64,000 bases of DNA. Source: Rhynochetos jubatus (lineage: Eukaryota; Chordata; Aves; Eurypygiformes; Rhynochetidae). Under the pieces are notes generated by a model, which saw only the letters and a program-made list of their open reading frames with translations, ran no database searches and was not told where the DNA came from. Below, piece by piece: positions 11,961-24,590 of the stretch; the stretch's first letter is position 1; each line of letters begins with the position of its first letter. The stretch lies in contig CM050655.1 in the NCBI GenBank assembly GCA_027574665.1, positions 1,798,001-1,862,000 on the forward strand. Direction: 5' to 3'. Made by a program: the position numbers and the translations under genes.

Positions 11961-13189
11961 GTACAACAAGATCTTAAATACTTCTTCGGGGGATTTTTAA
12001 ATTGTTTTTAAGGCAGTACTCAGGCTTCTGCTTAGTCTCTTGGTGGGATTGTTTTGGGGTCTTTTTGCCATCTAAAAGCCAGCCAGGCTGCCCGCAGCGG
12101 GGCAGTGGTTACCCGGCCGGTGAGTACCTCTGTCTTGTCCCCTCACATTGCGTCCAGAGTCCGGCATGTTTGTGTCGAACGGGTTCATCTCTCACTGCGG
12201 CCAGGTGTCGGCAGTGTCTGTGGTTTCTGGGTTTGGAGGTTTTATTTGCATGCCGGTACAAGGTATTCAGAGTTATGTGGTGTGGCAGGAGCGCTGCCTG
12301 GTTAGTTTGCGCTTAGAAGGACAAGCTGCTGTCCCTTTTGCAGTCACGAGCACTTGTCCCCACCCCATACCCCCTCCTTAATTGCTGCCAAATATCCCCA
12401 TGGCAGTTGCAGTGAATGTTCATATGAAACAGTGGGAGCAAGGATGTATTTTAGACTTTGGCGTGAGGTTTTTGAGCAGCTGTATATAGGAAGAGGCAGT
12501 GCCATGCAACTGTGCTGCTCCACAGACCCAGTGCTTGTAAAAGCTGCTGACGAAGTTTCTCACCCCTGAAACTTCCTTTTCCCAGGAGGTAAGAAGTGAA
12601 GTTACTTGGAGGTCTTGGCTTTGTGTGTGGATGTTTGCTGCTGTTGTGGTTCCTGTACTGGTTAACAAAGTGATGTAGTCCAGTAAATGAAGAATGGGAG
12701 AGGATTTCCCCACATACAAGGAATAAAGCACATTCCTAAGAGAGCAGCTCCAGCTGAGGCTGAGGGAAAAAATACAGTACACCAGGCTGCTTGGTGGGAT
12801 CAGCTCGTGCATTGCTGTTGTGCAGGACGAAGCGTAGGATGATGCCTTGGTTTCACGTAACCAAGAAACTTACGCTCTGAAGCATTTTCGAGGGAATGGA
12901 GGTGTAATCAATATTCAACTCTTCATCAAACAACTTGAGGCACAGAAGAGGTTTGCAGAAACTGGTGATTAAGAGGCATGGTTATCCACAAACTGACAAG
13001 AGTAGTGTGCTTTTCTGGGCTGTTGCTGGCATGTGTAGTGGGGAACAGGTTCTCAGACCTACCTGCCACCTGTGCTGTGTGTGGCTACCAGCTGTTGTGT
13101 TCATGGTGGGGTTTATCTCCCCTGGCCACAGCAGCAGCATAGCAGTTGCTGCATCACATCAGCTTTTGTTGCTTGCCTACCTGTAAATG

Positions 13190-13236
13190 CTGTAACTCAA
13201 TGAAACTTAATACTGTAACTCATTAATGAAACTTAA
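13190..13236. repeat. Local tandem duplication
   Basis: CTGTAACTCA followed by ATGAAACTTAA occurs twice in succession; the second copy carries three extra bases. Replication slippage is the likely cause. Confidence 0.8.
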
Positions 13237-15871
13237 TTTTAAATGGGTTTATGGCTGAGGGGCTGTTTGGCTCAGCAGCTTTGTTTCCTGGGCTCCTGTG
13301 ATTTGAATCTGTTTGAGCTGGGAAGATCTGCTGTAGATCTTGCCGTGCATAATTCCACACCAGACTTCTGGTTTGTGTGGTTTTTGTTTCTGTAGGTGTG
13401 TAAGAAATAGGTGTCTCAGAGGCGTTTGATACTTAGAATCTGTACAGACCTGCTACATTTGCTTTAAGTTTTGCTTGATCGCATTTGCAATAAGCCTATT
13501 TTGTGCAAGCAATTTGAAGTATAGCATATGAAAAACGTATTAAATGAAGAAAAGCAAAAGTAGCCTCATTTGCAATATTTGCAGCCATGGTTTGAAGAAA
13601 AAGGGCTTAGCTCAAGAAGGGCTTGAACTGTTCTAGTTGCCCACATCCAAGAGTGTGACTCAAACCTTCCAGATAAACTCTTAAGCTCCCTGAATCAGCG
13701 TTGGAGTTGTGCCTTGCTGTCCCCAAACTGTGTCCATTGTAGGTGCCAGGCTCTCAGCCCAGCAGTCTTATGCCAAAGGTCTGCCTGGTCTTGCAAGGAG
13801 GTTTTCGGTTTTCTCCCTGGAGATGCCATGTCCTAGTAAGGCCTTTCAGAGCACAGCTCAGAAACCTGGACCTTACTTAAAAAACCCCACCCAAACCCAA
13901 AAGCCTACTACGTGCTGTTCCACGTGGCTCAGTGCCTTGCACAGCCTGCGCTCTGCATCCTCGCGTTTCCATCTGCCTGCGAAAGCTCTGAACTGCCCTT
14001 GCTGCTCAGGAAAGTGCCCTTTTTGCTTGGCTAACTTTACAGGCTGCTGCACATCATCCTTTTAAAGCTAAGCTTTTTAAAGCTGTTCTGCCACATGAGG
14101 AGAGAATTCAGGGTTCGCCATGTGTCTGTGTTCCACCTAATACCAAGTGGCTGAAGGAGGAAATTGATCCAAACCTTTCCCCTAGAGATGTATTTGTCGC
14201 AGGTCTCTGTACTCAGGACATCCCACGAAGAGCTCTCAGGTCCTGCATCGAATAGTCACGCTGGCTTGCAGAAGGCAGGTCCATGCTCTGAATCTTTTGA
14301 GTGTTTAGAGACAAGAGGTGCCGATTGGGATATCAGCCATTTTCCGTGAGTTGGAAGGCCAGGAGAGCAGCAGTCCTTTGGACTAACCAGGTTGCCATGC
14401 TTCGTGTCCAGTGAGAGACGTCGAGGCCACAGAGGACAGGGAAAATGAAGACAGCCCTGTTCCCTCTCGGCTACCTTGAGCTGTGCGTTCAGGGTCGTGT
14501 TTGGGAGTGCCTCTGCTGCCCCTCGTGCACTTGCTGCTGGCCTGTGGATGGGTTTCTGCCAGGAAACTTGGCCTGATGGAGCACTGGGTTGTCTCCAGCT
14601 GCTTTCTGCAGCTGTCTGCATGGCAGAGAAGGTGGGGGAAATGACTGGTTAAAAATAGAAAGGCAGATTAGGAAACTTGAGGTATGGTTTCAACATAGAA
14701 GCGAGCTGCTCTGACAACTCGCTGCTGCCACCGAAAGTGGAAGGACTTGCTTAATGCCTGTGTGACTGTGTAGCCAGCTGGTTCATCTGCCCAACCCAGC
14801 AGAAAACCAGGAAAAGAGGAGTTCTTCCACTCGAGAGCAAGAGAGAAGGGATTACAAGGCAGGAGGGAGAGGATGCCTCCAAGGAAAGGCTCGTTGAACT
14901 CTGCTGGCACAGGTAGCCCAAGTTCAGGTGTGAAGGAGCTGGAGCTGAATTCAGGTGAGCGGCTCACGCTTCATGCGGGTCATGTCAGGTCTCCTGTGTG
15001 CTTAGCTCGGTTTTAGAGCCGCATCATGCACACTGCTGCTTCTAGCTGGGGCTCAGCTGATTTAGGTTGGTCTGCCCAAGTTAAGAGCAACACCTTAAGG
15101 AGACTTACTTTGCTCTTGGAATCGTACATGTTCTGGTAGTTTACAAGGATGTTGAAATAGTTAGAAAAAACCCACATAAAAATACTGGGGCCTTAATTTC
15201 ACTTACTAAATGTACATCTCTTGGTTATAATATTACCCTCTTATGAGGCTTTATTTTGCAATAAGCATGTGAAGTGTCAGGAGAAAGGTAGTCAGCAGAC
15301 ACACCAAGAGTAAATATATTGTGAAGTTGGTAAGCGGGAAGCTGTTTAAGCATTGCTTTTGGGAAGTGACCATTATACATTTTGTCAGCAACTCTTGGTG
15401 GTCATCGCTCTCCCTTGTGGTTATCACTGGGCCTTGTCATTTTGTCTGGATATATTTTCTGTTGCCCTTCCTAAAATAGGGGCAAAAGCCAGTTAAAGAA
15501 ACTGTTTTCTTTGCTGAAAAGTTTGTTTCCTGCTGCTTTTTTTGTCTCTGGTTTTGAGGGGTTGGGGTGGTTTAGTTTTTTTTTTTTTTGCCTGCCTTTT
15601 GGTTTGTTTTAACTCTTTGTCAGTCTTGAACAGTGTGATTTCTGAAGCTGATTCTTGGCTCAGATGAACTCCTGTTGTTGTAGCACTCCCAGCTCCATGT
15701 CAATGGCCAGTGAACCGTCCTGTTCAGCACCAAGTGAAGAAGCAGATATCTAGGGGCTTTTCAGATAACCTGGATATCCATCCTAGATAGATCCTACACA
15801 CCAAGTGTGCTGTACCAAGTTCTCCTTGTGTGGGACATGGTGGAGGGAAAACAGGAGTTAGTTCAACATAG

Positions 15872-15912
15872 CTAAATAATCTGTATAATAAACTAAATAA
15901 GCTGTATAATAA
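15872..15912. repeat. Local tandem duplication, period 21
   Basis: CTAAATAATCTGTATAATAA is followed by a second copy with one changed base (G for T). Confidence 0.85.
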
Positions 15913-17831
15913 TTATTTCAGAAAACCTGTAGCACTCTTTCCCTGGGCACATGACTTGAAGAAAAGCAGCATTTACTCTTTTCAAGGGGCTGTAGATGCA
16001 AGCATATCTAGAGCTTGGTGGAATTTGTTATGGAGTCAAATTTTACCTCTTGAATTGTGAAACTGTTACTCTTTCAGCCTCTGGACATGAACCTTCAAGA
16101 CAAACAGTTGGTTTTACTCAGTTACGTTTCAGAATGCTTCAGCACACTTTCTGTCTTGTTACTGGGCTGCTTTTCATAACCAGGAGTAAGAATTATTTGA
16201 ACACAGTGATATATGTAATGCTGCTTTCTTGTAAATGTGAAAGAACACTTTAGAAGTCAAGCAGACTTTTCACCAGTAAGAATGCTGACACTGTTACACT
16301 TTATTAATTTTTAAAAACCATGAAGTTGAACCTGGTTAAATCCAATTTATTTGTACTGAGGAGTCTAATGCTTTGGGATTGATGAGTATTAAACGTAAAG
16401 GATAAAGAGGATTTAGTAGGAAGACCACCAGCTAGCTAGTTTTGTTGCGATTTTGATTTCTGCTTCTTAGTCTTCCCAGCTCTCTGGGTTTTTCCCTTAT
16501 TATTTCTAACTCCTTTTGTGGTTTGAAGATTTCTCTTTTAATCTCAGCCACGTGCTTTTCTTTGGGGACACTGGTGTGTTTGTTCTGAACTAGTCACACC
16601 TACCTAAATCCACAGCGAAATCCTGGTGTTGTTCAGCCATCCTCGATGTGTGATGTGTTTGTATGTCATACCTAGGTTAGGACAGCAAAGATCTGACCTG
16701 GGCAAGCCTTGTGAAACTTTACTTTGTGTTACTACTGTTGCAGAAAGAGAATTGGAAAGGTGCTTCAGGTGGTGATGGTATCTCTGGTCCTATTCAATTT
16801 GAAGCTCTGAAAAGCAAATAATATATTGCAAAAGGAAAAGGAGAAATGAAAGCAACTTTCTGCTGAGTTTCTTTATGGTTCTTGCAGTTTCAGACAATGG
16901 GAGCGGTGCAGCTGCTTGCTAGAGACTGGGTTTTAGAGGAAGGAGGAAGCTCTTCCAGGGAGGCTAGAGTAAACCCTCGTAACCCAGGCGAACAGTTTGC
17001 CCCTGGTTTGGTTTCTGAGATACTAAAATGACGTAACCCTCTCCCAAACCATATATGTTTTTAAATGATAAAAATATCTTCTCTGTATAATAGAAATCTA
17101 ACTGTCTAGGAAAGGGGACTATTTGCAAACATTTTCCCTGTGTGTGGTGTCTTGGTTTTCTGCAACTTGTGAAGGAAAGGTGGGAAAACAGTTGATCCAG
17201 TAATTCAGGTTACTTAAGCTAAAAGCCTTCGGTTACTAAATTAGATTTATCTGAGAGAAAAGTAACACAGGCTGAGACTTTTGTTAATGTTTAATGTTCT
17301 GTAACGGTCTTCCCAGGCATAATTGATCCATCAGCACAGGAGTCATTCTGTCAGAGGAGTTTATTTTGACTGATTACAGAGCCTGCTGTGGTTTTCATTT
17401 CAGTGCAGCCTGAGCTAATTGATGAACAGGGCCATAATTTATTTACAGTCCTCAGGATCCTTTCAGACTGATTCTTCCTCCTTTGGAAGGGGAGGAAAGA
17501 GGAGGCGGCTGCTGGGGCTCACTGGGACTCCGGCGCTGCTGCTGCGCGTCCATCAGAAAGTTATCTAAAATATCCCACCCTGTGTTGCGTGATGGTTTCA
17601 AACTGCCCTGGTTTTAGCAGCCTCTCTGTTTTCCAGTTGACCTTTAATCCGGAGCGTGTGCTGCTCAGCCAGGGAGGGTCTGACTCTGGCTGCAGAGGAT
17701 GGTGGAAAGGAGAACAGCAGAGCAGACACTACTGATGATGAGAGAAATAAGGAAGAAAAAAGCTACAGAGGGCACAAACACACAGGTTTTTTTTGTCTAG
17801 GTCTTGGTTTGGAATGAATGCTCCTGATTTC

Positions 17832-17846
17832 CACACACACACACAC
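17832..17846. repeat. Short CA microsatellite
   Basis: Seven and a half CA units, followed by a C-rich stretch. Confidence 0.8.
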
Positions 17847-20800
17847 CCCTCCCCCTTCCTGATTTTGCTAGAGTCCTGCATAATACAGTTTGTGTCCTAC
17901 AGGTTGCTCTACTGATGAATCGTGGGTCTGCATCAATAAATCCAGCTTTATGCAGAGCTTTGAAATAGGGAGGAACTCCTGCCTCTGAGAACCTTTCAAA
18001 ATAGTTATGTAGAAGGGATTTTATGTTCAGAAATCACTTTGGGTATGAAGATGACTCAGTTTTGCTGAACCTCTGAATAATCAGAGGAGGAGGCAGCCGC
18101 AAGCTGTTGTGTGGCTTCGAGTTTTCTCTGTGCTTGGGGCAGACCTGCTATTTCTGGAGCTTCAACAGGAACCTGTTGAGCTTTATAGTCCTGTATGGTG
18201 GGAGGGACTTCTGTGGAACCCCTTAAAGACCTAAGCACCGCTGTCTTGGAGCTTCACATGTCTTGTCCTAGACAAGTGTCTTGTACAGCTAAGCACAGTC
18301 TTCATCCTGAACTCGTTCATCTGGCTGCAAGTTAAAGGCCACCTCAAGTCCACCTTGCAAATACTGAGTAGTAAACAAGTAGTCTGAAAATATTTTAGAC
18401 CACGCCCTAATTTTCAAGATGAGAGGTGTTTCTCAACTAGATACACAGTTTTCACAATGGAATTTTGAGGGGCCAGCTGCCACTTGTTTGAAAGCTGCTG
18501 TGCCCGTTGAATCAAACTTTGCAAATACAAGAAAGGGAAGATGATGTGCATTGTAAACATGGGCAGTATTATTTGCCAGTTGGCTGGGTGAATTAAACAA
18601 GAAAAGGATTATGAAAAAGGGGATGCCAGTGATTAAGGGCAAATCTTCCGTAGGTAGCTATTACTCTTTCCCAGGGAATTTTCCAAAGCAGTATGTCTAA
18701 CTGCTACCACTCGAAACTGTAAAGACATTGTGTTTGTGCTCACATGCATGGCAAAATGGTGGGAGACAGATACAGCAACGAGTTTCAATAGAACAATTCA
18801 TAACTGCTGTCGTCCCTTCAGGCAGCTTTGCAGGGAAATCTGATGGAAGGATCGTTTCAGCCATTCTGGCTTACTGACCAAACTGGTGAGTGGCCTACCG
18901 TCCCGCTGCAGGTGGTGCATTTGGTGGAGATCCACACCATAATCATCAGATCTTTGTCTGGAAGTTTGAGTCTGCCTTTCATTTGCTTTGTCTGACTAAA
19001 TAATCCATGAACCAGAGTGGTTTCTGGCAGTGTGGATCACGAAGGTGAATAGAAATGCAACACTTGTTAATATAAAACTTCCTTGCCTGCTAACTGACCC
19101 TGAAGTCTGTGCCCTCCCTGAGGGGACATAAGTCCGATTGTCCTCAATGATTTATGCAGCATCTACAATACCCAGGCCTGCCGCTTATGGAAGTGTATGT
19201 ATTTATCTTTTACGTCTCTTCCTACCCTTCATATTTTATTTAATGAAGAGTGTGAGGAAATTGGTTACTTGGCAAAAACTGGCTTTTAGTGAACTAAGGA
19301 AATGCAAGTTTCCTGATTTTTGAGCTGCTGCTGTCTGTGTGGTGCTCCCCTCCCTGGTGGCTGTGACGCTCTTTCTCAGGATCTTTCTGAATATTGATCC
19401 TGCCTTGTTACTCCAGAAAGTGAGGAGAGCCTTCAGCCCTGCTGTTGACAACCCATCTCCTGCAGATCAGGTTGTGCCCTCCAGAGAGGGCAAGAAATTC
19501 CTGTAACAGATGGGAACGTGATAGCCTTCTGCTCTCCTATAGCCACTGGCTTTTCTGGTGGGAGATCAGTGGTTTTGCCCTTAAATCTTAATTTGCTTGG
19601 TGCCATGTGAGTGGCACATTGCTGGTACTGGCTGTGCTTGGTGGGAGATGCTGATTTAACCCCTGGGCTGTTGCTGTGAGGTCAGGCTTCTGTAAATGGG
19701 CTGCTGAAGATCGATTCAGACCAGCACAGGTTTTTCTCAGGATCAAATTAAATCAAGCCTCTACAACATTTCACTAACGATGTGAAATAGGTGCCACGTA
19801 GGGTGAGCTGCATATTTCATCAGGATTTATGCTGCGGTACCTTCGTCCCCTTGCCCACATTAAATATTTGTGAATGTAGGTATTTTCAGACCCAGGGAAA
19901 AGGTTTTGGAGTGCCTCAGGACAGATAATAATATACTTGCTTTTAAAAACAATTTCATGTGTATTTATATTCTGTGCAATCTCTGGTAGTGCAGCCCCAC
20001 CCTCACCCCCACAAAAACCAACCAACCAGAAAAACCCCAAACAACTCAAGAAACCCCAAACATGCATTACTATGACTGTTTAATATCTTTTGGTGTGAAT
20101 ACTTCACAGTACTTGATCTTTTAATTTCCAAAATAGTACTTTTATCCCCATTAGAAGTCACTTCAACAGCTCTGTATTGCTTGCAGGAGACTCTCTGGCG
20201 TTGCCAGAGGACTGATGGTGAATGTTCATGATCTTTTCTACAAGTAAGATTAATAAAATTACTAGTAAAAAGCTATATTTCATGAGGCTTAGAGGATTTT
20301 GAAGTTGTTCTTAGGGTTTACCTGAAAGATGCATGTCAGAGCACAGTTCAAGTATAGTCCTGTAGAGCAAGTCTGGCCATGGGTAGGTATGGTTGGTCCC
20401 TATTTTTTTTGTACTCTTAAAATATTGTGCTTGCTGACATGTATAAGAGGCATATATATATGATTCCCAGACCTTGAGGGAGTGCTGCATATTCATGGAG
20501 CCTGTCACAAGGTGACTGGATGGGGTTTTACTGGTGTCCTGCTCTCAAGGCTTCCTCATCAGATGAGTGTTGCCATTACACCACCTTAACCGCTTCGCTC
20601 TTCAGATGAGCCCCTGCAGACTGGAAACATCAGCGTAACTGTTATTCCCTTGTTTTGTTTGCTTACTCAGGTATGCAGCAGGGATGCTGCATCCAATTGG
20701 ACATCTCTAGAGAGTGCATTTTCTGAGTATGTGCCTAGGGAATGGCTTATTCCCAATGAGCCTTTGCATCTTACTGCTGAAGGTCCATTTAAAGAAGTAT

Positions 20801-22559
20801 TGCGCTCTCTTGTGTGGCTGCTGCTTCGTTATCTGCTTTGTCATTCATCTTTTAGCTTCCACCTCAGCAGCTTTTTCCAACCGTGCTCGCTTCTCTTGCG
20901 ATCTTTTCCCACCAGTCAGCAGACTGTGGCTTCATGGCCAGCACCGATCCATCCAGGAAAGGGGAGCATCACTCTGCTCGGCAAGGCAGGTCAGAGTTCA
21001 CCTATTTTTGAGCTGTACCTCATTGGCGTCACTGCCTTGCTTTTGTTAATACTTTGCTAATCTGGGCTTCACCCATCTGTTTGCAGAAAGCTGTGGTGTC
21101 CATGTGACCGCAGATTTAAATCCTTCTCTCCCTCTCGCCTCCTTCCCCGCAATAGCGTGTTACCTATTTGTGTAACGGGAGCTGTGAAGCCCAGTCTTGT
21201 TTTTGCCAGCAACCGGCTCAGTGATCCTTTTGGAGTTACAGGTATCCCTTAACTGATTAAATGGTTAATTCATGTGTCTATTTTCTGGGAAGGACCGCTT
21301 CCTCTCCCACCAAAGGTGGATGAAGCTTTTCAATTTCTAAACCAGCTGAAATTATCAGAGCAATTGGATTTGTTTGCCGTGAGCAGCGTGTGGAGGGCTC
21401 ACAGCAGGGAGCTGCAGTTGTTATGTGCTCGATAAAGCATGCACGCTGCAATGCCATCCATGGACGCTTACTTGGGGTGGATCATGGAAATGACATTACG
21501 TCTGTGCTGGGCTATTAGCCATTAACCCCTCCCACCTAACGTACAATTTAACGAAGGGAAACACAGATTTTGAGGAGTTTGTCAAACAGTTGGTGGCGTA
21601 CAGCTTGGTTGGCCATCTTTTAGCTAAAAGAAAACATTTCGGCTAGTAAGCAAAGTCTGCCAGAGGCTGCGCACTCATGCTAGCAGCTGGACAATCGTGC
21701 TGATGGTAGCAGGCTGGGTCTGGTCCCTCCATTCCGTCTGTGGCAGGAGAGAGGTATCGCATGCACAACCACCTCGAGAGTCATCTGACTTAGGTATTTT
21801 TCAGTATTCCTGGTTGCGAAGGGTTAACGAACTGCTGGCTGAGCATTGCACTCTATTTTGAGTTGCTTTGCAGCAGTTTTATGGGCTGTAGTAGGTGGTG
21901 AATGATAGCATTCTTGGAGGGGGTGGAGTTTGTGACCTGAAATACTGCTTTCATTAAGTACTATTTTTAATTATAGCTTAATTTCCATGGCTTGAATGCA
22001 AGCTAGTTGTACTTGCCTGGTACCTTGAGCTGAGATTCTGTTGTTTGCCTGGAATTACAGGTTACTTTTTGAACTGATTTAACTGATGTGTTCAAAACCT
22101 ACCAGTTCAGTGTGTGAATCTGTTAGGCAGTCATCTGGTCTTTTGTGTTCAGTGTGCCAGAGAGTGAAGTCACTACCTGCAGAGAAAGGCTGGCCAAAAG
22201 CCAGCCTGCCTGAGATACTCCTTGGCATCGTAGCTGGAGTTGCTGGGTGGACATCTCCATAAAGATGTTAGGACAGCATGTTGCAGGCACATCTCCTATA
22301 CCTCAAGTGTGTCAGTAGAAAAAAAAAAAAACAAAACCAGAGGTAATTGGATGCCTGCAGAAGGAACTTATTTCTAAGGGTTTCTGTTGGTTATTCAAAT
22401 ACTCATAATTTCCAGAATAGTTAGATAGCAAGATACAAATTTCTTACCTTTCCTTATTTGTGAATGCAGTTGATCATGACTTTAAGCTGAGAGGAATATT
22501 TAAAACAAAGTATTTTGCAGACTTTGAACACACTGTAATGATTTCAAGGGATTTCACTG

Positions 22560-22750
22560 TGTGGGTGACAGAGCACTGGGACAGGCTACCCAGAGAAGGT
22601 GTGGAGTCTCCTTCCCTGGAGTCTTTCCAAAGCCGCCTGGACTTGTTCCTGTGTGATCTACTCTAGGGGATCCTGCTCTGGCAGGGGGTTGGACTGGATG
22701 ATCTGTAGAGATCCCTTCCAACCCCTAACACTCCGTGAATCTGTGATTCT
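22560..22750 (+). mobile_element. CR1 LINE 3' fragment, plus strand (copy B)
   Basis: About 190 bp. The translated remnant reads EHWDRLPREGVESPSLESF, the standard C-terminus of CR1 ORF2, followed by the short 3'UTR GGATCCTGCTCTGGCAGG and the terminal GTGAATCTGTGATTCTG repeat. The tail is the same type as copy F and differs from the tail of copies A, C, D, E and G. Confidence 0.93.
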
Positions 22751-24439
22751 GCTTGTGGTCTTGGAAATCGGTTGACTGATACCTGGTAGTACTCGCAGTC
22801 GCCATCACTGTCCGTGTGGAAACAAGTGTGTTTTCAGTGTTGCTTTGTGGTCTTAAAAGATCTGGCAATTACAAGTGTTAGGAACACTTCATGTTTTGGG
22901 GATACCTGTTCTTTGGGTTCAATGCTGAATTGTTGCAAGATTTAAGTAGGATTTGCTGTTATCACAGGATAATCAATGGGAGGGATGACATGGATTAGGA
23001 GCAGCTGAATATGGATTGTGGTGTTAAGATCTGTGACACAGAGATAAAGCTACTTTTCAGTGCTGGAGAAGAAATATTTTGGGGTCTGAAGTTGAAGTTT
23101 TGGAGCTTGTTGCAGCATCAGTGTCGTGTTTGGTGGCGGCAGCAGCAGTGCTGGAACACCAACCAACAATTGTGGAATTATTTAAGAAAGGCAGAAAAAT
23201 AGGGACTGTTAGAGCAGGAAACAGAGCTGGTGTGAATTGCTGTCCCTTTCTGGCACCCTTGCTTTTGAAGAAGGAGGTGCTGGATGGCTGGACAGGGGAG
23301 GAGGAAGGATTCATCTCTCCAGTGGCACTGGATTTCGCTGAATGAATGTGTGGTTTTGCCATCAAGTCGAACAAACGCCGACAGTGGCAGATCTCCACCA
23401 CAAACAGTGAGATTTGGCATCCATGTGGCTGGTGGCAAATGATATTTTTCTTGCTTGGTGTTAACCACAAAAGGACGATGCCAGGGCAGTTCATCCCCTG
23501 CCCCTTTTCTAGCCTTTCCTGGGTTTCTGGTTGTTCTAGACCAACTGTGTAGTAAGAATTTTCCTCTCCCTTCATTACAGATATATCTGTTCCAGATGTA
23601 AGTATTTGATTTATGGTACAATCTGAACAGGTATTGCTGGAAAGAGGAGGAATGTGTGTTCAAAAATTGGGTTAGGGGTATTTATACCAGAAATAATCTG
23701 GAATATTTGTGGTGTTCTGTCTTTCAGACCAGTGATCAGTATGTGTTATATGAAACTCCTAAAGACAAACCCAAGAATTGTTTTGCTTTACAAGGGTATT
23801 AGCATTGAAAATGAGTAATATTGCTGGTGGGCCTTTTGGGTGAGCTTATGAATAGTAACAGCTGAAGTACAGAGAGCAGTGCCTTGCATGAAAATATATA
23901 GATATTTATATTTCAGCTCTTGAGGCTTGAAGTCTTTGATCTGGGTCTGATGTGCTGGACTTCAGAAGTGGTGTATTTGAAATAAAATATTTATATTATG
24001 GAAACGTTATTCTAAGCTGTGATTCTGAGCAAGCAAACTCATTTTTCTTTTGCTTTAGTCATGACTTAGGGAAAAGCCGTTTGGAGGAAGCAACTGTTGT
24101 GATGTGGATGCTGTCCAATAGGGTTGTCCAGTAACAAACCAAAATGTTTTTAAAATGTGGCAACTAATTGATTTAACCCTTCAGTGGGGCTCTTATTTTT
24201 CACTGTATTTTCATCTAACTTCTTTTTCCCAACGTGCATAGCTGGTTTGTCAGAATACGACAGAGTATGCATTTTAGAGCCGTGTTACCATCCGTCACAA
24301 GACTGGCCTCTGTTTCCTTTGGCAAAACTTCCCTTTCCGTTTTGATAATTATTTTTTCTTAATACTACTAAAATTTCCAGAGGCTTACCACGAATCTGAT
24401 TCTCTAATGACACATGACTTCTTTGAATATCTAAAAGTA

Positions 24440-24590
24440 GGTTTAAAAACAAAACAACACCCCCTCCCCCCCAAAAAAACCCCAAAATGAACAAAACTCA
24501 ACATAAAAAAAAAAAACCAACACCCAGAAAAACCTCACCCAGCCCAAACCAACCAGAAACTGAACAACCAAACCCAAAACAGATGCACTT
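24440..24590. repeat. A/C-rich low-complexity tract
   Basis: Runs of A alternating with C clusters (AAACAAAACAAC, CCCCCTCCCCCCC, AAACCAACACCC). No coding sense is visible. Confidence 0.75.

Larger units (their letters stand above)
11961..22555. other. Non-coding DNA, probably SGMS1 5' intron
   Basis: About 10.6 kb without a supportable exon. It contains local duplications at 13190-13236 and 15872-15912, a short CA repeat at 17832-17846 and an A/C-rich tract near 19990-20060. Two stretches, about 17290-17480 and 21320-21560, look like conserved non-coding DNA by texture only. Confidence 0.5.

Noticed and set aside
11334..12000. Open frames of 163-211 codons in the CpG island
   Set aside because: They occur in several frames on both strands and are Arg/Pro/Gly/Ala-rich, as expected from high GC with few stop codons. 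No domain was recognised.
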